A DNA stretch of 5,496 nt from Nitrospira lenta (GTDB lineage: Bacteria > Nitrospirota > Nitrospiria > Nitrospirales > Nitrospiraceae): the NCBI GenBank assembly GCA_945906715.1, contig CAMDRK010000195.1, positions 1 to 5,496 of the forward strand, in the 5' to 3' direction. Shown piece by piece: positions 1 to 4,474 of the stretch. The notes under the pieces are model-generated. The model was not told the origin of the DNA and made no database searches. It saw only the letters and a list, made by a program, of their open reading frames with translations. The stretch's first letter is position 1, and every line of letters begins with the position of its first letter. The translations under genes were made by a program, and so were the position numbers.

Positions 1-281
1 TATTCCACCAATTCACGAACAGGACCATCTGGGGCATACTTCAATCGAAATGTCGGCACGCCATACCAATAGGCCCAATGGAGAATGAACCCCTCACTCT
101 TTCCCATCTTCGATTTCCCGACCAAATACGCGCACACTAGCGCCACGCCCATAAACAACGTCAGATGCTTTGATAGAATACCGACAATGAAGGCCACGAA
201 AATGATGGCCATTTCATCGGCTTCCCACCACAAGAACTGCGGAAGATTATCGAGATACCGAGGGATAAACGTTCCAGCCAT
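1..281 (-). CDS. traL: TraL-like F-type type IV secretion protein, 3' end at or just beyond the window edge
   Basis: TraL is a small inner-membrane protein needed for F-pilus assembly, encoded directly after pilin in F-type systems. The reading frame from the ATG at 279-281 gives 93 residues, and the last two bases in the window (TA on this strand) may begin a stop codon; F TraL is about this size. The N-terminus carries the family signature: IPRYLD at residues 6-11, then PQFLWWEADE at 14-23. A hydrophobic stretch runs from about 24 to 54, followed by a basic turn (GKSKMGKSEG, 55-64) and an aromatic segment HWAYWYG at 68-74. GAGGTG lies 5 bases upstream of the ATG and supports this start. The gene lies 62 bases downstream of the pilin gene on the same strand, the F order traA-traL, so co-transcription is expected. 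The family call is from memory of the TraL pattern; no search was run. Confidence 0.88.
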   Translation of the reverse strand, partial: MAGTFIPRYLDNLPQFLWWEADEMAIIFVAFIVGILSKHLTLFMGVALVCAYLVGKSKMGKSEGFILHWAYWYGVPTFRLKYAPDGPVRELVE

Positions 282-286
282 CGACA

Positions 287-292
287 CACCTC
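287..292 (-). promoter_or_regulatory. Ribosome binding site of traL
   Basis: GAGGTG on the minus strand, 5 bases before the traL ATG. It lies just beyond the intergenic hairpin, so traL can be translated independently of traA on a shared transcript. Confidence 0.7.
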
Positions 293-307
293 ATATTGCC
301 AACACGA

Positions 308-335
308 CCATGGGGTGGCTTAGGCCACCCCATGG
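308..335 (-). repeat. Perfect 12-bp-stem hairpin between traA and traL
   Basis: The arms are CCATGGGGTGGC (308-319 on the plus strand) and its exact reverse complement (324-335), with a 4-base loop. It begins 8 bases after the pilin stop codon and ends 26 bases before the traL ATG. No run of T follows it on the transcribed strand, so it does not look like a classical rho-independent terminator. Inferred roles are protection of the 3' end of pilin mRNA, or partial attenuation that makes more pilin than TraL. Both fit the high demand for pilin, but neither is shown by the sequence. Confidence 0.75.
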
Positions 336-343
336 CACATGGG

Positions 344-676
344 TTACACCAATCCGGCGACGATCGTCGGCAAGATGGCGGGGATGTAGAAAAATCCCGC
401 AGCCATTGCAAAACCAGCGGCCATCTGGCCATACCGACCGCTCAGGACGGACACCAAGCCAAACAACGCCCCGGCCAATGAAAGCAAGAGGCCGAGCGAA
501 CCGGTCATATAGCCGGTGACCAAGGTCACCAACGGAGTGAACGTCGCGTCAGCACCGGCATGGGCCGGAATCGCCGCCACGACGAATGTCGCAACGGCCA
601 CCATCGCCAGCGTACCCAACAGCATCACGACACGACCCTTGGTACTCTGTGCATAATTACGAATCTTGGACATCAT
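344..676 (-). CDS. traA: F-type conjugative pilin precursor (TraA-like), 110 aa
   Basis: This is the structural subunit of an F-like conjugative pilus. The precursor has a 40-residue leader with a basic N-region (SKIRNYAQSTKGR), a hydrophobic core, and a signal-peptidase-I-type site ending AHA at residues 38-40. Cleavage there leaves a mature protein of exactly 70 residues, the length of mature F pilin. The mature part has two hydrophobic segments, roughly mature residues 8-38 and 45-70, joined by a short basic turn (SGRYGQ), which is the F-pilin topology. The start is set by a strong Shine-Dalgarno (GGAGGA, 684-689) 7 bases before the ATG at 674-676. An in-frame ATG at 703 has no such site, and a second ATG at 673 is possible. 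The gene lies upstream of traL, as in F. Homology is inferred from length, topology and context rather than from strong residue identity. Confidence 0.88.
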   Translation of the reverse strand: MMSKIRNYAQSTKGRVVMLLGTLAMVAVATFVVAAIPAHAGADATFTPLVTLVTGYMTGSLGLLLSLAGALFGLVSVLSGRYGQMAAGFAMAAGFFYIPAILPTIVAGLV

Positions 677-683
677 GGACACA

Positions 684-689
684 TCCTCC
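684..689 (-). promoter_or_regulatory. Ribosome binding site that decides the traA start
   Basis: GGAGGA on the minus strand, 7 bases before ATG 676-674 (10 before the adjacent ATG at 673). It lies inside the longer open frame that begins at 703, so the upstream ATG is unlikely to be used. Confidence 0.75.
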
Positions 690-703
690 GTGTACGGCTC
701 CAT

Positions 704-866
704 TTGGAGCGTGAGTTAATGAGACGTCCGGGGAAGTGCCCCGAACTGCCAGTGGAGCCAAGCACTACGCCTGATCTCGTGTGCCACTGGGTTTCTGATA
801 CCGGGATAATGACCACCGCTATCCATCAATCAATCTCGCTCACCCAACCAAATAGAGCGCACCCAC
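704..866 (-). promoter_or_regulatory. Intergenic leader upstream of traA with inverted repeats
   Basis: This noncoding stretch separates the OmpA-like gene from traA. Two inverted repeats are visible. A compact one has arms CGGGG and CCCCG (729-733 and 739-743) with a 5-base loop, about 40 bases upstream of the traA Shine-Dalgarno. A wider one has arms CCAGTGG and CCACTGG (749-755 and 784-790), 28 bases apart. If transcription starts near 799, the traA mRNA would have a leader of about 120 bases that includes both. A regulatory role is inference. Confidence 0.4.
806..833 (-). promoter_or_regulatory. Candidate sigma70-type promoter for traA
   Basis: On the minus strand TTGATT (828-833) and CATTAT (806-811) are separated by 16 bases. 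Each matches the consensus hexamers at 4 of 6 positions. It is the best such pair seen in the traA leader, but matches of this quality occur by chance. A promoter here would allow pilin expression independent of the upstream gene. Confidence 0.28.
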
Positions 867-1721
867 TCACTTCGCCATAGAGGATGTCTCTCCTTTCTTC
901 AGACCCGTCACCGTCCCCATACAAGCTGATACGGTGACGCCCACATCATCTTTCCCTGCTGAACCAGGTTCCCCCTTCTTGGTGCAACACCCCGCACGAA
1001 GGCCCTGCTGAATGGAGGCACCCGGCGCCAGTGCGTCTTGCAACACACGCTGAACTGCGCGCGCTCTCGCCTGAGCCACTGGCACCATCGAGGAGGTCAG
1101 ACCTGGAACTTCCGTGAGCCCTTCAATCAAGACATACGAGATAGGCCGGCCACGCAGCTGACTCAACTTCTCGCGCTCTGGCCCTGACACCTCATGAACA
1201 CCACGCGGAAACGAGACATCGGTCTGAAGCAGAGACTGCCCGAGTGCACAAACGGATCGAGAACCTTCACTGCTGCTGGCTTGAACAGACAGGGGCGATC
1301 CTAACTTGGCATTCGTGGACATCGGAATGACAGGCAACCCTGCAGGGGCCACCGCACCCTGACCGCCCCCCTTCGTCCCCACGGACGGACCGACTCCGGG
1401 CGAAACAAACCGTGGGAATCCCTGTAGGTGCAACGACGCCACATCCAACACCTTGGATAGCTCAGCTTTCCCTTCCTCTTTGGTTTTGGCTTGAGGGGAC
1501 ACCAAGGAAGACCCAGAACAGTCATCGTCATAGACGGAGAGCCACTGGGGCTCTTCACGGACGACCACCACCGTCGTCTGTGGCTTATACAGTTTGCCGC
1601 AGACACGCACGTGCTCGGCCATGGGACTTCGCGAGGTCACCACGCACCCCGTCCCGATCACCGAGAGGAGTGCGCCGTAGACGCAGACGTTGACCCACTG
1701 CACAGATTTCTCGCTGGACAC
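867..1721 (-). CDS. Membrane-anchored or exported protein with OmpA-like C-terminal region, 284 aa
   Basis: No specific family is recognised for the whole protein. A short N-terminus is followed by a hydrophobic segment (about residues 9-25) ending GTGC, either a signal anchor or a poor lipobox; position -3 is G rather than L. The middle (about 85-160) is rich in G, S, P and V and probably flexible. Residues about 167-250 resemble an OmpA-like peptidoglycan-binding domain: DVSFPRGVHEVSGPEREKLS, then VLIEGLTEVPG, then AQARARAVQRVL. In OmpA the GxTD aspartate and an arginine 15 residues later bind peptidoglycan. Here Glu204 takes the Asp position and Arg219 falls exactly 15 later. AAAGGTGG 5 bases before the GTG at 1719-1721 favours that start; a GTG at 1730 would add three residues. 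It lies directly upstream of traA on the same strand, so a cell-envelope role accessory to pilus or mating functions is possible but unproven. Confidence 0.6.
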   Translation of the reverse strand: MSSEKSVQWVNVCVYGALLSVIGTGCVVTSRSPMAEHVRVCGKLYKPQTTVVVVREEPQWLSVYDDDCSGSSLVSPQAKTKEEGKAELSKVLDVASLHLQGFPRFVSPGVGPSVGTKGGGQGAVAPAGLPVIPMSTNAKLGSPLSVQASSSEGSRSVCALGQSLLQTDVSFPRGVHEVSGPEREKLSQLRGRPISYVLIEGLTEVPGLTSSMVPVAQARARAVQRVLQDALAPGASIQQGLRAGCCTKKGEPGSAGKDDVGVTVSACMGTVTGLKKGETSSMAK

Positions 1722-1948
1722 CGTCACCACCTTTCTGAATCAACCCACAACTGCACGAGGGTTCATAAAGGTTATACGGATTCGCCCACGACACGAGAGA
1801 TGAAGAGAAGAAGGAGGGAACTACATGCGGGAACGCACAAAAGGGGAAGAGGAAGACATGGAAGATTCTGAAACCAAGCGGCTACAGCAGTAACGTTTCA
1901 ATCAAGCAGCCCCACAATTTCTTCTAACGACCAGACGTGATCACCAGC
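1722..1948. other. Intergenic stretch between fic and the OmpA-like gene
   Basis: About 220 bases without a convincing minus-strand gene. The section 1796-1868 is strikingly purine-rich on the plus strand and contains the small ORF listed separately. An 8-base palindrome GTGATCAC lies at 1937-1944, just past the fic stop. No good promoter pair was found for the OmpA-like gene, and no hairpin with a T-run was found that would end fic transcription. Confidence 0.5.
1825..1893 (+). CDS. Possible 22-aa plus-strand ORF with a strong ribosome binding site
   Basis: An ATG at 1825-1827 is preceded by AAGGAGGG (1811-1818), with 6 bases between that run and the ATG. This is one of the best Shine-Dalgarno matches in the window. 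The frame runs 22 codons to TAA at 1891-1893. The peptide is very hydrophilic, rich in Glu, Arg and Lys with a GEEEDMEDSE core, and has no membrane segment. It is the only plus-strand candidate with its own initiation signal, lying between two minus-strand genes. No promoter was found upstream. It could be a small protein, the remnant of a larger gene, or a chance result of the purine-rich sequence here, which would produce both the Shine-Dalgarno and the Glu/Lys/Arg codons. Confidence 0.22.
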   Translation: MRERTKGEEEDMEDSETKRLQQ

Positions 1949-2563
1949 TTATCCGTCCTCTGGCCTTTTGAGTTGTTGCAGATACAGCTCAGCAAAATAC
2001 ATGCTTGTCGGTTCCCAGATTCCACGCATGGCCATGGCTGCGACGGCAGCATAGTTTCCATCTGGCCTTGGCCTAAGCCTTACAAAAAGTGGAAGTCTGT
2101 ATCGCATAGCGAGATAGTTCGCTAACAGTCTTGCCGTTCGACCGTTGCCATTTACAAATGGGTGTATGCGGACCCATTCTGCATGTGCCCAGCCGCAGAG
2201 CTCTAAGACTGCGGCTGCGGCGTCCTCGTTAGGGATTGCCCCTGACGGGACGAGTTCGTCAAGGCGCCCAATCACTTTCTGAAGCGTGGTGTTAAATATT
2301 CTAAGTTCGTTTAGAACTTCTGATGATACGACGCCAACGACCGTGCCCACTCCGACATTGATGCCTTGAATACGCGGTTCACCTCGGAACGCTCCAATAT
2401 GATCTCGATTGGGAACATCTAACCCAGACATGACCTGACGATGCCACTCACGGATGGTATTCAGCGTCAGTGATGATCGTTGAGTTGCATGCTCTTTGAC
2501 GTTGGAGAGAACCTGGCGGAGGTTGACCTCGAGCTGGGGACTATTCGCATCCCAATCAGCCAT
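1949..2563 (-). CDS. Fic-domain protein (probable AMP-transferase-type toxin), 204 aa
   Basis: Fic enzymes usually transfer AMP or another phosphate-containing group to a hydroxyl side chain of a target protein. The active-site loop HPFVNGNGRTAR is at residues 134-145, with catalytic His134 and the GNGR anion-binding segment with Arg142; Arg145 completes the motif. The usual acidic residue at position 5 (D/E, which holds Mg) is Asn138. The flap that docks the target is visible at 57-72 (GAFRGEPRIQGINVGV). A helix ending WAHAEWVRI leads into the motif, and a conserved-looking tail GIWEPTSMYFAEL follows. I see no (S/T)xxxE(G/N) inhibitory helix in the protein, so control by a separate partner is plausible. 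The ATG overlaps the end of the upstream ribbon-helix-helix-like gene by 8 bases and has no Shine-Dalgarno of its own, which points to translational coupling. Its target is unknown. Confidence 0.9.
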   Translation of the reverse strand: MADWDANSPQLEVNLRQVLSNVKEHATQRSSLTLNTIREWHRQVMSGLDVPNRDHIGAFRGEPRIQGINVGVGTVVGVVSSEVLNELRIFNTTLQKVIGRLDELVPSGAIPNEDAAAAVLELCGWAHAEWVRIHPFVNGNGRTARLLANYLAMRYRLPLFVRLRPRPDGNYAAVAAMAMRGIWEPTSMYFAELYLQQLKRPEDG

Positions 2564-2882
2564 GCAAGAGCGTGCGGATCTCTTTTTGGATGGGAGGTTC
2601 TTCCTTGAACGGTATGCCTTCGAGCGGATCTGGCCCAGCGAGCTCTGCTTGGATAAAAGCTTCGATCGCCTTGTTCATGTCAGGGTTTTGCTCGTGGTAG
2701 CGCTCCAGGTCTTGCTGGCTCCCTTTCAAGCGATCAGCGAGCGACTGCGGGGTGTTTGTCGCGACATACTGAACAATGGCATCATACACAACGTCATTCA
2801 TGGGACGTTTGAGCCATTGACTTGCCTGCTCCAGAAAGTGATGGAGACCAGCGGGTATGGTGAGAGACTGTTGATTATCCAT
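2556..2882 (-). CDS. Ribbon-helix-helix-like protein, probable antitoxin of the Fic pair, 108 aa
   Basis: The N-terminal 43 residues fit a ribbon-helix-helix fold as in CopG/ParD-type antitoxins. A short strand SLTIP (6-10) is followed by helix GLHHFLEQASQWL (12-24), a turn at RPMND, and helix VVYDAIVQYVATN (31-43). The rest is hydrophilic and helical and ends in an acidic, proline-containing tail (GPDPLEGIPFKEEPP, 83-97), suitable for binding a partner. The stop overlaps the fic ATG by 8 bases, the usual arrangement of an antitoxin placed first in a toxin-antitoxin operon. The start at 2880-2882 is chosen because the N-terminal strand follows it directly. An in-frame GTG at 2898-2900 would add six residues and has GAGGG close upstream. 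No Fic-inhibitory (S/T)xxxE(G/N) motif is evident, so the antitoxin role is inferred from order, overlap and fold. No family name is recognised. Confidence 0.68.
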   Translation of the reverse strand: MDNQQSLTIPAGLHHFLEQASQWLKRPMNDVVYDAIVQYVATNTPQSLADRLKGSQQDLERYHEQNPDMNKAIEAFIQAELAGPDPLEGIPFKEEPPIQKEIRTLLHG

Positions 2883-2890
2883 GATTTGTA

Positions 2891-2919
2891 AGACTACCAC
2901 CGCCCTCAGCGGTGGTCAA
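2891..2919 (-). promoter_or_regulatory. Candidate promoter with palindromic operator for the RHH-fic operon
   Basis: On the minus strand TTGACC (2914-2919, 5 of 6 matches to the -35 hexamer) is followed after exactly 17 bases by TAGTCT (2891-2896, a weak 3 of 6 match). The spacer lies within a perfect inverted repeat, ACCACCGC, 5 bases, GCGGTGGT (2896-2916). A palindrome in this position would suit autorepression by the ribbon-helix-helix protein. Transcription would start almost at the ATG of 2882, giving a nearly leaderless mRNA. The repeat may instead belong to the neighbouring IS end. Confidence 0.28.
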
Positions 2920-2931
2920 CAGTTGACATCC

Positions 2932-2953
2932 TCCCCGGCCTGAAGGCCGGGGA
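2932..2953 (-). repeat. IS200/IS605 right-end hairpin, 9-bp stem
   Basis: The stem is TCCCCGGCC (2932-2940) paired with GGCCGGGGA (2945-2953), with a 4-base loop. In context it reads GAATCCCCGGCC...GGCCGGGGAGGATGTCAA on the minus strand, the familiar end of tnpB-type elements. The TCAA at 2923-2926 is a plausible right-end cleavage tetranucleotide. In intact elements this region also forms the 3' scaffold of the TnpB guide RNA (omega RNA). Confidence 0.8.
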
Positions 2954-2964
2954 TTCCTACGGCG

Positions 2965-3258
2965 CTACACATGAGCAAGCTCTTGCGTAGTCGCTTCGGT
3001 GGGTGCCTGCTTCATGGAGCGGCCTGACTGTGCCAACTCTCCACAGGCTAACACGGCATGCCCTGCCGCTAAGACATTGAGAGCGCCGACCAGATCGGCG
3101 TGATGCTCGTACCCGCATTCCACTCACGCAAAGCGAGCCTGTGTCTGGCGATTATCTGCCGAGATATGGCCGCAGGCCGGACACGTCCGACTCGTGCACT
3201 GCGGCGGCACGGCGATGAGCATCCCGCCCTTCCAGTTAAGTTTGTATTTTAATAAGCC
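2965..3258 (-). pseudogene. tnpB: tnpB fragment: C-terminal zinc finger and RuvC-III part, with an internal stop
   Basis: TnpB is the RNA-guided nuclease of IS200/IS605 elements. The frame from 3258 to the TAG at 2965-2967 reads as a TnpB C-terminus: LLKYKLNWKGGMLIAVPP, then SRTCPACGHISADNRQ, a TGA, then VECGYEHHADLVGALNVL. The first zinc-ligand pair is intact (CPAC, 3172-3183). The first cysteine of the second pair is replaced by TGA at 3124-3126, one base from TGC. The RuvC-III Asp is retained in HAD. Just upstream of residue Leu1 the frame closes with TAA (3259-3261). A one-base slip at the AAAA run near 3247-3250 would add a plausible FVRLIK extension, so a frameshift may also be present. 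The N-terminal ~75% of the protein is absent. The gene is non-functional. Confidence 0.88.
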
Positions 3259-3278
3259 TTACAAACCGAATCGCGCCG

Positions 3279-4100
3279 CTAGAAGACATAACTGACTCCT
3301 GCAGTGGTTCGCACCAGCGCCTGACCCGTCGAACCCATGAAATCTCGACTTACACCAACTGCCACATGCCAATTTGTCTCAACTGCGACGATATACCCAA
3401 ACTCAGGACTGACCACCCAACCTTCACCCCCAGCCTGACCCGTATGAAGAGGATCTTGATTCGCATTGATATTCATGACCAGAACCGACGATGCAGACAA
3501 CGCCTTGGCCGCCCCTGTCGTTACACCCCACAAGTAAGTGCGGCCCGACACCCAATGACCGGGTTCGAATTCCGGCACCACCCCGTACCAGAGATTCGTA
3601 CTCAAAAACCACTCATTGCGGACCTTCCACGATCCTAGGAGCGCCACCTGTAAGGATGGATTCGATCGTTCGCCCATGAGGGGAATCCCAGCTGTCACAC
3701 GCACGCCAATGGCAGGAAGAGCCGAATAGTCCTCAGACGGTCGATACACCTGTGTCATCACCCCAACATTCAACGACGAAGGATTATCGAGGGTCCCCGG
3801 ATCCTTCGGCCCACGCAAACCCGTCCCCCCCAGCGTCAACTCCGTCCGTTCCCCAACCCCCAGACGCAGATCATGGGTGCTGCGAAGTCGACCGCGTTCC
3901 GCCCCTGATGGGGTATCGAACACATCACCACGAAGTGCCGATTGCAGCACCCATGTGCCCTTCGGCACCGCATAGGCATCATCCAATCTGGTTGGATACC
4001 CTTGATTCAGATTCACCGGGGAGAACGCCCACCCCACACTCGGGCCGCCTGCCAGCATCACACATAACCCCATGACACACCCCTGACGGACCCAGTGCAT
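3279..4100 (-). CDS. Predicted outer-membrane beta-barrel protein, 273 aa
   Basis: The protein has a signal peptide: basic start MHWVRQG, hydrophobic core to about residue 20, and a likely cut after GWA at residue 25. The mature part has many short alternating hydrophobic strands broken by glycine and charged turns, and it ends in aromatic Phe (VSYVF), the outer-membrane barrel signature. Passages such as VPKGTWVLQS and LRLGVGERTELTLGG resemble the large group of putative outer-membrane transporters annotated 'MetA-pathway of phenol degradation', a name that says little about function. The start at ATG 4098-4100 is favoured by GGGAGGG 5 bases upstream; the longer frame from a GTG at 4124 would put eight residues before the signal peptide. 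It lies 82 bases downstream of the 93-aa ORF on the same strand. The substrate is unknown, and a role in conjugation is only suggested by location. Confidence 0.7.
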   Translation of the reverse strand: MHWVRQGCVMGLCVMLAGGPSVGWAFSPVNLNQGYPTRLDDAYAVPKGTWVLQSALRGDVFDTPSGAERGRLRSTHDLRLGVGERTELTLGGTGLRGPKDPGTLDNPSSLNVGVMTQVYRPSEDYSALPAIGVRVTAGIPLMGERSNPSLQVALLGSWKVRNEWFLSTNLWYGVVPEFEPGHWVSGRTYLWGVTTGAAKALSASSVLVMNINANQDPLHTGQAGGEGWVVSPEFGYIVAVETNWHVAVGVSRDFMGSTGQALVRTTAGVSYVF

Positions 4101-4105
4101 ACCCA

Positions 4106-4112
4106 CCCTCCC
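4106..4112 (-). promoter_or_regulatory. Ribosome binding site deciding the start of the outer-membrane protein
   Basis: GGGAGGG on the minus strand, 5 bases before ATG 4100-4098. It lies inside the extended frame from GTG 4124 and so argues against that longer start. Confidence 0.65.
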
Positions 4113-4182
4113 TGATTCAACCACCGACTCCTATCAGCTATTACTGGCAACCGCCTTTGATCCTCCCGCCCCGCGCGTCCTG

Positions 4183-4464
4183 CTAGGACCGCGTCGCCAT
4201 CCACGCACGTAGCGCCTCCTCCATAATATGCTCAAACTGATCCACCGCCTGACACCCATGCAACACCGCATGACGCGCTAACGCCTGCCTCACACGATGC
4301 CGCCACCAAACCGCAATCTCAGGATGCATCGTCATCAACAACTCCGTGACGGCATGAAACCATTGACTATCCAATAGATCGAGCGGAGTCTCCCGAAGAC
4401 CCATGAGATGGCTCTGCACCATCTCTTCTAACGCCCCCAACTGTGATCGCCGCGCTGTTCCCAT
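4183..4464 (-). CDS. Hypothetical protein, 93 aa
   Basis: I do not recognise the family. The protein has no signal peptide or membrane segment and looks almost entirely alpha-helical. It has a moderately hydrophobic first half (GALEEMVQSHLMGL, DSQWFHAVTELLMTMHPEI), then a basic Trp/Arg segment (AVWWRHRVRQALARHAVLHG) and a final amphipathic helix (FEHIMEEALRAWMATRS). The ATG at 4462-4464 has a strong Shine-Dalgarno (AGGAGG, 4469-4474). This overlaps the TGA stop of the helicase remnant at 4474-4476, so the two were probably translated as a coupled operon. Strong initiation signals and a clean frame argue that it is a real gene even though the helicase upstream is broken. A small DNA-binding or helicase-partner protein is conceivable from the context, but nothing in the sequence proves it. 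Confidence 0.6.
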   Translation of the reverse strand: MGTARRSQLGALEEMVQSHLMGLRETPLDLLDSQWFHAVTELLMTMHPEIAVWWRHRVRQALARHAVLHGCQAVDQFEHIMEEALRAWMATRS

Positions 4465-4468
4465 ACCC

Positions 4469-4474
4469 CCTCCT
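4469..4474 (-). promoter_or_regulatory. Ribosome binding site overlapping the helicase stop codon
   Basis: AGGAGG begins at the A of the helicase TGA stop (4474-4476) and lies 4 bases before the ATG of the 93-aa gene. This suggests translational coupling in an originally intact operon. Confidence 0.7.

Larger units (their letters stand above)
2921..3258 (-). mobile_element. Right-end remnant of an IS200/IS605-type (tnpB-bearing) element
   Basis: What remains is the last ~98 codons of tnpB followed by the subterminal hairpin and a GTCAAC terminal sequence. The left end, any tnpA and most of tnpB are missing. The inner boundary lies within about 20 bases of the stop codon of the outer-membrane-protein gene at 3279. 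Elements of this group move as single strands through terminal hairpins and leave no target duplication, so none is expected. With no complete ends the fragment cannot move by itself. Confidence 0.8.

Noticed and set aside
308..335. traA-traL hairpin as a rho-independent terminator
   Set aside because: No T-run follows on the transcribed strand, and traL lies directly downstream with its own ribosome binding site.
85..519. 144-codon plus-strand open frame
   Set aside because: It lies antisense to traL and to most of the pilin gene, has low-complexity Arg/Pro/Ser-rich translation with no motif, and the minus-strand frames have family signatures and ribosome binding sites.
1585..1794. 69-codon minus-strand frame overlapping the start of the OmpA-like gene
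   Set aside because: It has a GTG start without a clear ribosome binding site, and its translation switches to Arg-rich nonsense inside the OmpA-like coding region.
1491..1871. 126-codon plus-strand open frame
   Set aside because: It is antisense to the OmpA-like gene. The translation is rich in His and Arg with no domain, as expected of a shadow of a GC-rich gene.
2496..2891. 131-codon plus-strand open frame
   Set aside because: It is antisense to the RHH-like gene and the fic start, which form a coherent overlapping pair on the other strand.
2915..2927. GTCAAC...GTTGAC palindrome as a target-site duplication
   Set aside because: IS200/IS605 elements transpose as single strands and do not duplicate the target. 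The repeat is inverted rather than direct, and the other element end is missing.
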